Source: JAWKTV01 sp041398905 (GTDB lineage Bacteria; Planctomycetota; Planctomycetia; Planctomycetales; Planctomycetaceae). From it: a stretch of DNA of 64,000 bases. A model generated the notes under the pieces. The model saw only the letters and a program-made list of their open reading frames with translations, had not been told where the DNA came from and made no database searches. Below are positions 7,683 through 18,910 of the stretch, in pieces. How positions within the stretch are numbered: the stretch's first letter is position 1; the number at the start of each line of letters is the position of its first letter. The position numbers and the translations under genes were made by a program. Location: assembly GCA_041398905.1 (NCBI GenBank), contig JAWKTV010000012.1, forward strand, positions 124,001-188,000, in the 5' to 3' direction.

Positions 7683-9657
7683 TAATGATGGCGGCGTCGG
7701 CGGCCGTCGCTCGCAGCTGTTCGCGCAATGACGTCAGTCGCTCCGACAGACTCGGCAGCAACTCGTCCACCAGTCGCCGCAACACCAAGTCGAGCCGATC
7801 CATTCGCGACTCGATCGCATCGTCGCTGAGCTGATTCCAGCTCAGTTCCTGTCGGACCCGGAGAATCTGCGCGGCGAGGCCGGCCCGGCCGTCGGTGAGG
7901 TCTCCCAACAGGCGACGCCGCTCAAGGTCGAGGTTGTCGAGAGACTTGATGTCTTCGCCGCGCAGCTCGCCGGCGTGACTGAACTGCGTGCTGAGGTCGC
8001 TGGTTTGTTGCTGTGCCTGTTGCTGCCGGAGGATCATCCGCTCAACCAGTCGAGCCATCCCCGCCTGATGCGCCTGAATCTCCCGCCGCTTCTCCTCGAT
8101 ATCGAGGACCTGCAGCGTCTGCTCCCGGCTGCGGGTTCGCTGAGCTTCGGGCGTCCGCCCATCGTCGACCTGCAGCCAATAGTGGAGCCGGTCACCCGGA
8201 ACGAGCCGCAGCTTCTCGATGCTCCAGAGCTGATCGATCGTGGCCGACATGATCGGCGACCCGTCCGCGGGGGTGACCAGTGGCAATGGTGACTCGATCG
8301 TCGGCGGTGTCGCGGTGTCGAGGCCGCTCGAGTAGGCCAGTTGAACCTGCGCCAGGCCAAGATCATCGGTGGCGACGCCGCGTAAAGGGAGACGGGCATG
8401 CGGCGTGACGGTGAGGCTGACGGGCGGGGACTGCAGATCGATCGTGGGAGGTTCGTCGCGGCGACCGCGCAGTTCGTACTCCGGCGAGCGGCTGGCGGCG
8501 GCGTACTCGTCCGTCAATTCAAACCAGTACGAGCCGCGTCCCTCCCGATCGATGGATAACTCCGCCGCGAAGGTGAGGCCCCCCTGCGTCGACGCGAGTT
8601 CGACGGCGGGGGCCCCATCGCGATGGAGCGTCAGCCGGCTGAGAGGCACGTTGGAGTGCACCATCAGTCGGGCCGTGCTGCCGATCAACGCGTCCAGATG
8701 GCCGACGCCGCGCGTCTCTTTGACGATCGGTAGTCGGCTGTACGCGGGGGGCGTCAGTTCGATCTCGAAGCGTTCAAGCGTGGGGGCGGGCAGGACATCG
8801 ATGACGGTCCACGGCATCTCCCGATCGTCTCCCCCGACCGCCCGCAGTCGTACCTTACCAATCTTCGGAGTGAGGGTTGCGACGGCCAGCTCTCGCTCAC
8901 CCCCCCGCCCCGCCGAGAGAGAGGTCGGAGTCAAGAGTTGAGTACGGTGCGTTCTGCCGTCGTCCGAGCGCAGTAACTGCAAACCAGGCGGCAGATCTCC
9001 TCGGAGATTCGCGACGTACACCGTCATCGGCTCGCCGGCGGAGACGTGCCGAGTCTGTTCGAGCGGCTGCAGGTCCGCATCGAGCAGCGCGAGGACGACG
9101 GACCGCGGCCACACCGGGGCGGAGAAGGGCCGCCACTGACGTGCGAACGCGACGCTCGCCGGACCGGGGGCCAGCGCGACGAGGCCAGCCAGTAATGCCA
9201 GCATCACAGCCAGTCCCGCGACCGCGCGCCACACGGCTCGCGTATCCACGAGTCGAGTCAAGCCAGCATCACCGGCATGGGAGGCGCCCAGGTTCGGGAA
9301 TCCAACGACTGCCACGGCAACCGGGTCGACTCTGCCCGCGAAGTCGGCCGCACTGGCGAGCCGATCCTTCCACTCAGGCACAAGTCGCTCGACCAGCAGC
9401 GCGACGGCGACATCATCCCAGGGCGCGCGAAGCGGGCGATGGACCTTGTAAAAAAGCGTCGCCAATCCCGCGACGACGGAAGTGGTCGTGAAGCTCAATC
9501 GCAGCCACGGACTATTGACGTGCCAGAACGCATCAATGCCAGCCGCCAGGATCAGGCCGCCGAGCGTTACGACCGCCGCCCACACCAGCCCTCGCAGCAC
9601 GACCACGAGTCGCAGCCTTCGCCGTAGCTGATCGAGTGCTGAGAGGATTGGGGACAT
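7660..9657 (-). CDS. membrane protein with periplasmic beta domains and helical C-terminus, DUF4175-like
   Basis: The 665-residue product has two TM segments near the N-terminus (about residues 17-42 and 48-66) and a third near 130-150. A long region rich in beta-strand-like sequence follows, including an acidic loop reading TPPAYSRLPIVKE. From about residue 530 the chain turns into Gln/Arg/Leu-rich helix. Large planctomycete proteins of this build are sometimes annotated as DUF4175-like; I use that as a comparison only. It lies between the vWA protein gene and the coiled-coil gene on the same strand, and the three probably form one operon. The start used is the ATG at 9657; a second ATG five codons upstream is equally possible. 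Confidence 0.65.
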   Translation of the reverse strand: MSPILSALDQLRRRLRLVVVLRGLVWAAVVTLGGLILAAGIDAFWHVNSPWLRLSFTTTSVVAGLATLFYKVHRPLRAPWDDVAVALLVERLVPEWKDRLASAADFAGRVDPVAVAVVGFPNLGASHAGDAGLTRLVDTRAVWRAVAGLAVMLALLAGLVALAPGPASVAFARQWRPFSAPVWPRSVVLALLDADLQPLEQTRHVSAGEPMTVYVANLRGDLPPGLQLLRSDDGRTHRTQLLTPTSLSAGRGGERELAVATLTPKIGKVRLRAVGGDDREMPWTVIDVLPAPTLERFEIELTPPAYSRLPIVKETRGVGHLDALIGSTARLMVHSNVPLSRLTLHRDGAPAVELASTQGGLTFAAELSIDREGRGSYWFELTDEYAAASRSPEYELRGRRDEPPTIDLQSPPVSLTVTPHARLPLRGVATDDLGLAQVQLAYSSGLDTATPPTIESPLPLVTPADGSPIMSATIDQLWSIEKLRLVPGDRLHYWLQVDDGRTPEAQRTRSREQTLQVLDIEEKRREIQAHQAGMARLVERMILRQQQAQQQTSDLSTQFSHAGELRGEDIKSLDNLDLERRRLLGDLTDGRAGLAAQILRVRQELSWNQLSDDAIESRMDRLDLVLRRLVDELLPSLSERLTSLREQLRATAADAAIINALPESH

Positions 9658-9779
9658 GAACGGTACGGCCAAGGAGTCATGTTACGACCGCCATGCCAGT
9701 GTCGGTGCGATCAGCAAGCTGACCAGCGAAGCCGGTCTGCCACACGACGTCTGGCATGCAGGCATCAGGCGATTCCCCA

Positions 9780-12169
9780 TCATACCAAGCGGGAGCGGCG
9801 GCGAAGCAACCATTCTGCGACGAGCACGCCAATCAGCAGTCCCAGCAGCTCCCCGCGGTTCCAGAGCGGGACCGGCCGGGCCTGACTGAGCCGGACCGCG
9901 CGGCCACGCGGGAGACTGGCTGGAAGCTGCTCCGCCTGCCAGACCATCTGGAACTCACCATGCGCGACGCGAGCGGCCTGCTGCATCTCAGTGATTGCCG
10001 CGGCCCGCTCCCGCAATTCGCGCGCCAGCACGGCAACGGAGAATCGCGTACTGACCGCCCCCTCGTCCGGGAAACGATCTGCCATAGTCGCGAGGTACTC
10101 TCCAACTGGTAGTTGGCGGACTTCCGCTTCGAGCAGATTGACCTGCCCGTTGACTGCTGCCAGGGTGGCCGTTGTCCGATAGCCGCCGGTCGACTCGATC
10201 TGAACCGTCACCGGTTCTCCGGATGCCGTGACTGCGGTCCCTGTACGGAGCCGGACTCGCACGGTGTCGCCCGGCTCATAGGTGCGGCGATCGGTTGTGA
10301 GCCGACGACCCGTGTCGTCGCGATCGATGCGGTTGGCGGCGACGGTGCGAATCGCCTGCGACCAGTAGCGTCCGTAGTACAAGTCCTCAACCCGCTTCCG
10401 CCACGTCCAGAGTTCATCAGTGCCGTGGTACAGCACCATGCCCTGCCCGTAACGCTGCAGCACGATGAGTGGCAGCGGCTCTCGATCTCCATCGGCAGCA
10501 TCGCGAACAGCCAACGCCTGTGCGCCCGGCTTGAGCGATGGGGTGCTTATGAACCAGTACATTTCCGCAGGCAAGCCTTGCCATATGCCAATTTCTGTCG
10601 CGGGATTCTCAGCCAGACGCAGGAATGGCCAGCCGGCTCCGTCCTCGGTGCGCCTCAACCGGAAACCCGGACCGGCGAGCTGTTCCGGGTCAACGGAACC
10701 GGCGCCCTCCAGGAGCACGGGCAACAGAGTCGCGAACGGTGACGCCGCATAGCTGAGCGGATTGTGCCGGGGGCCCGCCAGCAAAATCAATCCGCCCCGT
10801 TCACCGCTGACGTATCTCCGGATCCTCTCGGGCACGCGGGCATCCACGGCCGCGAGGTCGACATCGCCCCAAATCACCACATCGTACTCGGCGAGCAGCG
10901 CATCGGTGGCGGGAAAGGCGGGTAACGCGGTGCGGTCCTCGGGCGCGAAGTCAAGCTCGGCCTGCACGAGGAACGTATCGAGGCGGATCGTGTCGTCGCG
11001 TTCCAGCACCGGCTTGAGAGCACGGTACTCCCAGCGCGGCGGGCCTTCCACGAGCAGCACGCGGAACTGGTCCTGCCGAATCGTCAACCGGTGTTCGAGC
11101 CGGTTGTTCGATCGATCGAGTTCGTCGTCCGGGGGCAGCAGCTCGACGGTGAGCTGCAGCTCCCGCTCGGCAGCGGGGACGAAGGTCAGCTCCTCCGTGA
11201 GAATCTCACCATCGCGGCCGAGTGTGACCGGGCGTTCGGCGAGCGGTTCATCAGAGTGGCTCTCGCGAACGACAAGCCGCGCGGACTCGCCTGCGTAACC
11301 AAAGCTGCGGAGCCGCAGGGTCAGGGTGGCGGGGTCGCCGACAAATACGACCTCATCGGCCAGCAAATCAGTCAAATCGAGGTCGCGGACAGGTTGAGTG
11401 CTGCCGACGCCGATCGGGTACAGCGGGACGCCGCGTTCGCGGGCCAATCGGGCGGCGGCGGCGAGGTCGTCACCTCGACTGGTGGTGGTGATGCCGTCCG
11501 ACAGGAGCAGAATCGCGCTGAGCACACCGCCGCGAGACTCGTCGAGCAGCTCCTGGACAGCGACGGCCGGTGCGGTGTTGGAGGAGCCGACCCGCAGTTC
11601 CGCCAAAGCTTCGCGGGGAGCCACTGCGTCAGCGCTGATCGCGCGAAGATGATCGTCAAAGCCGTACAGCCGAACCTGATGCGTCGCTTCGAGGCGATCG
11701 AGCCACTCGGCGTCGTCGCGGGTGAGCAGGTGCCGTACGAGATCAAGCCGGGTCGGCTCCGTGCGACTGGCGGATCTGGGGAGGCTGGCGGCGTAACGTT
11801 GGGCCGGGACGTCAGCATACTCGTCGACCAGCCCATGCTGGCTGACAGGTCCAGCAGCACGGCGACGGATGGCAGCTCGGTACGGTCGATCCGCAGTGAG
11901 GTCCGGGCGAGCATCACCAGCACGAGCAACGCTGCGATGACTCGGAGAGCGAGCAGCGTGAGCCGTCGCCCCAGCGACAATCGCCGGGCATCGAACCAGT
12001 ACACGACGGCGATGACGACCATCGCCGCGAGACCGATCGCGATCAGGGCGTTCAGCGACAGCGAACTGCCGGCCGCCTGACCTCCCGCGAGCGACCACTC
12101 CGGTCCCCCTGCCCCGCTGAGGCTCCTTCCAGGCCGGTACCATTCGATGAACCGTTTCAGCGATGGCAT
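9780..12169 (-). CDS. vWA and glutamine-amidotransferase-like membrane protein (frameshifted)
   Basis: Two overlapping frames join at about 11832, where one G appears to be missing (the frame changes between SASMG and LVDEYADV), giving a protein of about 797 residues. Order: two N-terminal TM segments (LNALIAIGLAAMVVIAVVYWF region and the next hydrophobic stretch), a vWA domain with MIDAS DLSAS and the later LLLSDGITTT strand, a beta-rich region, a class I glutamine-amidotransferase-like fold (AEYDVVIWGDVDL and GGLILLAGPRHNPL), another beta domain and a C-terminal TM segment ending in RRRSRLV. This layout is common in planctomycetes and other bacteria in BatA/aerotolerance-type loci. It probably acts at the cytoplasmic membrane with the helical proteins encoded downstream. 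A DUF58 partner lies elsewhere, near 58 kb. Confidence 0.75.
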
Positions 12170-12259
12170 GGGAGGAGCGGGTCAGTTTTCAGAAACGTTA
12201 CGCGGACTCTTTGTCGACCAAAGTCCGTATCATAGCGACTGCAGGATACGTCGCGGTGA

Positions 12260-13786
<1,527 letters not shown>

Positions 13787-13982
13787 GGGGAGGTCCAGAG
13801 TCGAGGGACGAGAGTCCAAGAGTGTCGCGGGTGGAGTGTTGAGAGTTGCGTGGAGAGTGTCCAGTGCGCAGTCCCCGCAGCCCGCCCTTTTCCCTGGCCT
13901 CGGGCAGGTATGGTTGACACCCACGCCGGACTCTTCATTCTGTGGCGATTCATCCCCTGATCCCACGGCACAGGAGGCCGTC

Positions 13983-14981
13983 ATGCTGCCGCCACTGGTG
14001 TTTGAACCCTATCTCCGCGAACGCATCTGGGGTGGAACGCGACTCAGGGATCAGTTGGGCAAGACGCTCCCCGGCGACGACGCCTATGGCGAATCGTGGG
14101 AGATCGCGGCGTTGCCGGAGCACGACAGCGTCGTCTGCGAAGGACCACTCGCCGGTACGAAGCTCAGCGTACTGTGGGACACTCGCCGTCCAGAGCTGAT
14201 TGGCGATGCGACCCCGCCCTACGGTGGAGTCACCTTCCCGCTGCTCATCAAGTGGCTCGACTGCTCGCAGACCCTCTCGGTACAGGTCCATCCCGACGAC
14301 GCCGGCGCGCAGGCGATCCTCAACGAGCCGTGCGGGAAGGCCGAGAGCTGGATCATGTTCGACACCACTCCCGACGCCGTGGCTTTCTACGGACTGAAGG
14401 CGGGCACGACACCGGACGAATTCAATCGCCGACTCAAGGACGGGACAGTGGCGGAGTGTCTGGGAACCATTCAGCCACAACGGGGTGAGATCATCGATGT
14501 CCCCCGGAACGGTGCACGCCCTTGGTGCGGGACAGCTTGTGCTCGAAGTCGAACAGCCGAGCGACGCGACCTTTCGGGTCTTCGACTGGAACCGCGTCGG
14601 CCCAGATGGGCTGCCCCGCAAGCTGCATCAGGAGGAAGCGGCGCGGGCATCGACTGGAACCGCTGCGAGCCCCCGCCGGCCGGCCGGGTCTGGAGCGACT
14701 CGCCCGTAGGTGTCACCGCGCAGACGCTCGTCGAGACGCCGTCGTTCCAGATCCATCGCTTCGAGATCGCGGGCGATGGGGAATTCGCGAATCCGTTTCC
14801 GGGTGAACTGGTGAGCTGGACCGTGCTGTTCGGTGCGGGAACGCTGACGGCCAGCGAAGGATACCAGCGTCCGCTCAATACGGGCGAAACGGTGCTGACA
14901 TCCGCGAGCACCGCGAACGTGGTGTGGCGTCGTGATCGTGCCGAGCCATTGACGCTGATCGCCGCGACGATGCCGCGCTAA
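13983..14981 (+). CDS. manA: type I mannose-6-phosphate isomerase, short form (two frameshifts)
   Basis: The N-terminal EPYLRERIWGGTRL, the zinc-ligand block LSVQVHPDD (Gln and His) and the Glu in KAESWIM identify a short bacterial phosphomannose isomerase interconverting fructose-6-phosphate and mannose-6-phosphate. The third ligand region PGTVHALGAG is present but in another frame: the reading frame changes at about 14503 (within the C run of GATGTCCCCC) and returns at about 14650, where IDWNRCEPPPAG resumes. The middle stretch is conserved only in the shifted frame, so two small indels are the likely explanation. Length without the shifts is about 333 residues, normal for the short class. 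SprT-like gene follows after 15 bases and may be cotranscribed. Confidence 0.85.
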   Translation: MLPPLVFEPYLRERIWGGTRLRDQLGKTLPGDDAYGESWEIAALPEHDSVVCEGPLAGTKLSVLWDTRRPELIGDATPPYGGVTFPLLIKWLDCSQTLSVQVHPDDAGAQAILNEPCGKAESWIMFDTTPDAVAFYGLKAGTTPDEFNRRLKDGTVAECLGTIQPQRGEIIDVPRNGARPWCGTACARSRTAERRDLSGLRLEPRRPRWAAPQAASGGSGAGIDWNRCEPPPAGRVWSDSPVGVTAQTLVETPSFQIHRFEIAGDGEFANPFPGELVSWTVLFGAGTLTASEGYQRPLNTGETVLTSASTANVVWRRDRAEPLTLIAATMPR

Positions 14982-14996
14982 ATCAGGCGCGCCCCC

Positions 14997-15758
14997 ATGC
15001 TGGATCAACTCCTGCACATCGTGGAATCCACCCGGCTCCGGGATCAAGAGATCGCCGTCCGTATCCAGTCAATCCGCACGGCCGTCCTGAGTCGATCGGT
15101 GTTTGTCACCAATCCGAACTTCAGCCATATCCATGCCGATGATCTGGCACAGTTGTTCGACGAGTACGATACCCACTTCTTCGCGGGGCAACTGCGTCTC
15201 GCACTCGATACGACACCGCTGCATTTTCGACTGTCGCAACGGACGACGAATGCGGGCGGGAGAACGACCCACTTCACCCACCGTGTCACCCGCGCTCACT
15301 GGTACGAGATCACGGTGTCCGCCGCAGTGCTGTTCAGCAGCTTTCGAGGCACGGAGCACCGACCGATGACCTGCTGCGGGATCGTTTGCCGCGACCGGCT
15401 GGACGGCCTGATGCGCGTGATGGAGCACGAAATGGCGCATCTCATCGAGATGCTGCTGTGGGGCGATTCGAGTTGCCGAAAGCACCGCTTCCACTCGCTG
15501 ACAAGGCGGTTCTTCGGCCATACGGCGTACCAGCACAACCTGGTGACCCCCCGCGAGCGGGCATTCGTCGAATCGGGCATTCGCCCCGGCATGAAAGTCC
15601 GGTTCGACTTCGAAGGCTTCACCCGCACCGGCATCGTCAACCGCGTCACCAAACGAGCCACGGTGCTGGTCGAAGACCCAACCGGCTTACGGTACTCCAA
15701 CGGCAAAAACTACGTGAAGTACTACATCCCGGTCGGGATGCTGGAGGCGGTGGAGTGA
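14997..15758 (+). CDS. SprT-like zinc metalloprotease-fold protein
   Basis: The 253-residue product has a SprT-like core: an early FDEYDTHFFAGQLRLAL segment, a central beta region and the metal-binding HExxH motif in MRVMEHEMAHLIEML (about residues 141-155), with a further His in KHRFHSLTRRFFGHT. SprT-like proteins resemble the SPRTN protease domain that cuts DNA-protein crosslinks, although bacterial members are poorly characterised. The C-terminal 60 residues form a small beta domain (GMKVRFDFEGFTRTGIV and VEDPTGLRYSNGKNY) that looks like an SH3/KOW-type barrel and may bind nucleic acid, by inference. It starts 15 bases after manA. Confidence 0.82.
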   Translation: MLDQLLHIVESTRLRDQEIAVRIQSIRTAVLSRSVFVTNPNFSHIHADDLAQLFDEYDTHFFAGQLRLALDTTPLHFRLSQRTTNAGGRTTHFTHRVTRAHWYEITVSAAVLFSSFRGTEHRPMTCCGIVCRDRLDGLMRVMEHEMAHLIEMLLWGDSSCRKHRFHSLTRRFFGHTAYQHNLVTPRERAFVESGIRPGMKVRFDFEGFTRTGIVNRVTKRATVLVEDPTGLRYSNGKNYVKYYIPVGMLEAVE

Positions 15759-15835
15759 GGGCAGGACCAGCGCGCACTCTGCGTAGTCTTGAGCAAACGG
15801 GGCTGACTTGCGCCCGGGTGGCGTGTGAGGTAGAC

Positions 15836-15870
15836 CGTGCCTGTGTGAGTGGACTCTCGACAGGCACGGA
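15836..15870. repeat. 10-bp inverted repeat (hairpin) downstream of the SprT-like gene
   Basis: CCGTGCCTGT at 15836-15845 is matched by ACAGGCACGG at 15861-15870 with 15 bases between; the inner GAG and CTC can extend the stem. No T tract follows. It could be a weak terminator of the manA-SprT unit or a structure left by the transposase remnant that begins nearby. Confidence 0.45.
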
Positions 15871-15927
15871 GGAGCAGGGATGGCCAAGGCGAAGAGGCAG
15901 GCGGGGTTCGGCGCGTGGCTGGCGGCG

Positions 15928-16110
15928 CTGCGGGCCACGGCCGAGGGAGTCGGACGTGAGTCGGCCGGTGTTCCCGATCGACGGCAAGTCGGCGCCGGAC
16001 TCGACCGCCAGCAGGGACTGGGGACGCCACAGCGTGAGCCTGTGGGCGGTGGACTACGGCCTGTCGCTGGGGCAGGTCGCGTGTGCCGAGCAGTCCAATG
16101 AAATCACTGC
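15928..16110 (+). mobile_element. ISAs1-type transposase remnant
   Basis: One open stretch encodes VFPIDGKSA, then WGRHSVSLWAVDYGLSLGQV and EQSNEITA. This matches the catalytic-core block of ISAs1-family DDE transposases (consensus around IDGK, HLVSA...LGQ and KSNEI), including the first catalytic Asp in DGK. Only about 60 of some 370 residues remain; there is no start codon in frame nearby, no intact downstream part, and sequence identity stops after NEITA. Terminal inverted repeats were not found. It is therefore a decayed fragment, lying head to head with a truncated restriction-enzyme gene. Confidence 0.7.
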
Positions 16111-16173
16111 GCGACCACACGACAAGTTGGCGATTTTCACTCCCGTCGGAAGGATGCAGCCAGCAACAGCGAG

Positions 16174-16455
16174 TTACGAGCGGGGCGTGGCGGCGAGTTC
16201 GCTCCCCTGCTTCGATTCGAGGACGAAACAGCCTTTGCGGTACAGGTCGACCCGGCCGTCGCTGGTGGTGCCATCGCCGTTGTTGAACTTGACCGCCTTC
16301 TCGAAGGTGTAGACGTTCTCCGCTTCGTCCGCGCGAGTCGGGTCCGGCTCCGGGAGTTCGAGGAGCTGACAGAGTTCCTTGAGGAAGGATTGCGAGTTCG
16401 CCAGTTCGGCCCCGGCGGAGTCCTTCCAGCGTTCAACGAATGCTTGCGGCGTCAT
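16174..16455 (-). pseudogene. N-terminal fragment of an MmeI-like type IIG restriction-modification enzyme
   Basis: The 93-residue ORF starts MTPQAFVERWKDSAGAELAN and continues with LLELPEPDPTRADEAENVY and GRVDLYRKGCFVLESKQGSE. These match the N-terminal nuclease part of MmeI-like class I DNA methyltransferase/endonucleases, where a D-x(n)-ExK nuclease core (here the Asp of GRVDLY and ESK) begins. The match ends abruptly after KQGSE and a stop follows six codons later, whereas full enzymes have more than 900 residues including the methyltransferase and target-recognition domains. Neither is present. The break abuts the ISAs1 remnant, so an insertion or deletion event probably destroyed the gene. 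The 199 bases before the next gene hold nothing recognisable. Confidence 0.75.
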
Positions 16456-16653
16456 CTGCGGCCCGTGGTCAGGAATGAGAGCCTGTCCAGATTAGCGGCC
16501 CGGCCGGGATGGGACTATCGAAACGCGGAGCGACAAGCCGCGGGGATGTTTGGTCGAAGCGTCGCCGGCCGAAAGTCTGATGAGTGTCAGAATCGCACTG
16601 CGCGGCGACGACCAATCGATGCGCCGATCGCACGGTAACGGAAGACCGCGGAC

Positions 16654-17889
16654 CTAATCGGCGCAGACCCCCGGCCGCGTGGAGTGAGCTCGAACCTTCG
16701 AGATCGCCGCCGCCATCTGCGCCATGCCGCTCGTTTCCTCCAGCAGCACCGGGTGGTGCAGGGTCAGCAGCCGGTCGTGGACGGTGTCGGCATTGGGGAG
16801 GAGGCCGGGGGTGCGGTAGCGGCTGCGGGCGTGGATGCGGTGCAGGGCGGGGAAGCCGGCGTCGATCGCGATCCCTTCCGCCTGCATGGCCGCAATGAAC
16901 CGCTCACGCGTCAGCCCGACGAACGCCGCCGCGTCATACCACAGGCCGACTTTGTAGTAGGCGGGGTCACAATCATCACGGACCGGGAAGGGTGACAGAC
17001 CGGTCGCCGCAGGCTCGGCGGGAACCTGTGCCATACGATGGTCGTTGCCCGTATCGCTGTTGGAGAGCGATGTACGGATCGAACTCAGCCGGTCACGCAG
17101 CACCGCAACCGACGCGCGTCTGCGTTGATGTCGTTCCGACAATCTCTCCAGTTGCGGCAGCAGCACGGCCGCCTGCATTTCGGAGAGCGGGTAGGCGTCG
17201 TTGCCGCGCTGCGTGTAGAGCTTGATCCGCTGGGCGATGTCATTGCGATTCGTGAGCACCGCACCGCCGCGGCCGGCCGTCAGCAGTTTGCTGCCCCCGA
17301 AGCTCCACAGGCCAACGTCGCCTCCCGTGCCGGCGGGGCGACCCTGTACGGTGGCTCCGTGGGCCTGACAGGCGTCCTCGATCACCGCGATGCCGTGCCG
17401 GCCCGACCACTCCCGCACGGCCGTCATGTCGACGCAGCCTCCATGCAGATGCGACGCGATCACCGCCTTCGTCCGCTCGGTGCGACCCGCTTCGAGTTGT
17501 GTGACATCGAGCTGCGCATCGTCCGCCCGCACATCGACGAGCACCGGCAACGCCCCCAGCAGCAGGATATTCGTGAAGTTCGATTTATAGTCGTACGCGG
17601 CGAGCAGCACTTCGTCTCCCGCAGCGACGCCGACGCCGCGGAGGGCAAGTTCCATCGCGACCGTGCCGCTGCTGCACAGGTGCACGTTCCGCACGTCCAA
17701 GAGCGACTTCATCGCGGTGGTGAGTCGGTCGCACCACGGCCCGTGATAGCGGCCCCACTCACCGGTGGCCGCCAGCTCATGCAGCACGGCTCTCGTCGCC
17801 TCGTCGACGATCGGCCAGCGCGACGGGCCGGCTGATTGCGGCGGTTCGCCAGTCGGAAGCGCGGAAATATCGGTCGCTGGATGTTTCAC
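16654..17889 (-). CDS. DegT/DnrJ/EryC1-family PLP-dependent aminotransferase
   Basis: The 411-residue protein has the fold-type I layout of sugar aminotransferases: HLCSSGTVAMELALRGVG near residue 85, the Asp region GIAVIEDACQAHGA and the PLP lysine in WSFGGSKLLTAGRGGAVLT. The C-terminal part has RSRYRTPGLLPNADTV. Members aminate nucleotide-linked keto sugars for surface glycans or make other amino sugars. The GTG start at 17889 overlaps the stop of the uracil-DNA glycosylase gene in a GTGA tetranucleotide with GGAG about 10 bases upstream, indicating translational coupling; the longer open frame upstream runs through the glycosylase gene and is rejected. The substrate is unknown since no sugar-nucleotide genes are adjacent. 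Confidence 0.87.
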   Translation of the reverse strand: MKHPATDISALPTGEPPQSAGPSRWPIVDEATRAVLHELAATGEWGRYHGPWCDRLTTAMKSLLDVRNVHLCSSGTVAMELALRGVGVAAGDEVLLAAYDYKSNFTNILLLGALPVLVDVRADDAQLDVTQLEAGRTERTKAVIASHLHGGCVDMTAVREWSGRHGIAVIEDACQAHGATVQGRPAGTGGDVGLWSFGGSKLLTAGRGGAVLTNRNDIAQRIKLYTQRGNDAYPLSEMQAAVLLPQLERLSERHQRRRASVAVLRDRLSSIRTSLSNSDTGNDHRMAQVPAEPAATGLSPFPVRDDCDPAYYKVGLWYDAAAFVGLTRERFIAAMQAEGIAIDAGFPALHRIHARSRYRTPGLLPNADTVHDRLLTLHHPVLLEETSGMAQMAAAISKVRAHSTRPGVCAD

Positions 17890-18689
17890 CGCCGGGGAGG
17901 CTCCACGCCCATTTCGTCCAGCAGCATCAGCATGTCGTCCCACACGGGCTTCTTCGCAGCGGGATTTCGCAGCAGGTAAGAGGGGTGATAGGTACACAGC
18001 ACCTTCGCCCGGCCGTACTCGAACCACTGCCGTCTCAGCTTGCCAATCGTCTCGTCGCTGCCGAGCATGTTCTTCGCCGCGACGGACCCCCAACAAACGA
18101 TGTACTCGGGATTGACGGTGGCGATTTGGCCGTCGAGCCATTCGCGGCAGTTGGCCGCCTCTTCATCGGTGGGGTTGCGGTTCTCCGGCGGTCGACAGCG
18201 GAGGATGTTGCAGATGTAGATCTCTTCGCGGGTCCAGCCACAGGCGGCGATGATCTTCGTCAGGAGTTGGCCGGCGCGTCCGATGAATGGCTCGCCCTGC
18301 GCGTCCTCGTCCGCTCCGGGGGCCTCGCCGATGAACATCACCCGGGCCTCCGGGTTGCCGACGCCAAAGACCGTCTGCGTTCGCGTCGCGGCGAGTTCCC
18401 GGCAGCGGGTGCAGGCGGCCACCTGCTTCGCCAGCCGTGCCAGCTTGCGTTGCCGTTGTTCAAGCGAGAGAGGTTGACCGGCTGCGGGCATGTCGTCGTC
18501 GGAGGTCTGCGGGGCAGGTGAAGGCGGCGCGGGTGCCGCCGTGAAAGCGGGGGCGATGGGAGTGGACTCGGTCGCGGCGGCCAGCACTGGAGCGGCTGCT
18601 GTGTCGACGGCAGACGGCAACTCGACGTCCAACGCCCTTCGGGGCAGGTGCGTCAGACCGGCCGACTGCCAGCTCCGCAACTGCTGCAT
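17886..18689 (-). CDS. family 4 (Fe-S) uracil-DNA glycosylase
   Basis: About 267 residues. The C-terminal 190 form a family 4 uracil-DNA glycosylase: motif GEAPGADEDAQGEPFIGRAG binds uracil, HPSYLLR carries the catalytic-loop His, and four Cys that hold a 4Fe-4S cluster are visible in ACTRC (two), ILRCRPP and EAANCREW. It removes uracil from DNA to start base-excision repair. The N-terminal 75 residues are Ala/Pro/Thr-rich and low complexity, common in planctomycete members. The start is uncertain: the ATG at 18689 was chosen because sequence further upstream is basic and non-conserved. The stop overlaps the aminotransferase start (GTGA), so the two are translated together. Confidence 0.85.
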   Translation of the reverse strand: MQQLRSWQSAGLTHLPRRALDVELPSAVDTAAAPVLAAATESTPIAPAFTAAPAPPSPAPQTSDDDMPAAGQPLSLEQRQRKLARLAKQVAACTRCRELAATRTQTVFGVGNPEARVMFIGEAPGADEDAQGEPFIGRAGQLLTKIIAACGWTREEIYICNILRCRPPENRNPTDEEAANCREWLDGQIATVNPEYIVCWGSVAAKNMLGSDETIGKLRRQWFEYGRAKVLCTYHPSYLLRNPAAKKPVWDDMLMLLDEMGVEPPRR

Positions 18690-18910
18690 GAGCGCAGCGC
18701 AGATCGGTGCTGTCGGACGGATCGGGCATGGTTCAGGTCTCGGTCGCTGCAAGAGTGTCGCGACATCTCGCGTCGAGGTTCGGCGGCTCAAATGCCAATT
18801 GAAAAACTCGCAGTACGGACCCCCAGCCCGTAACGGGGAACTTGAAACGACGAGAGGTTCTGCCGCGAAGTCATGGGCAGGATGCTCATGACATGGCCTT
18901 CAATGGTCTG

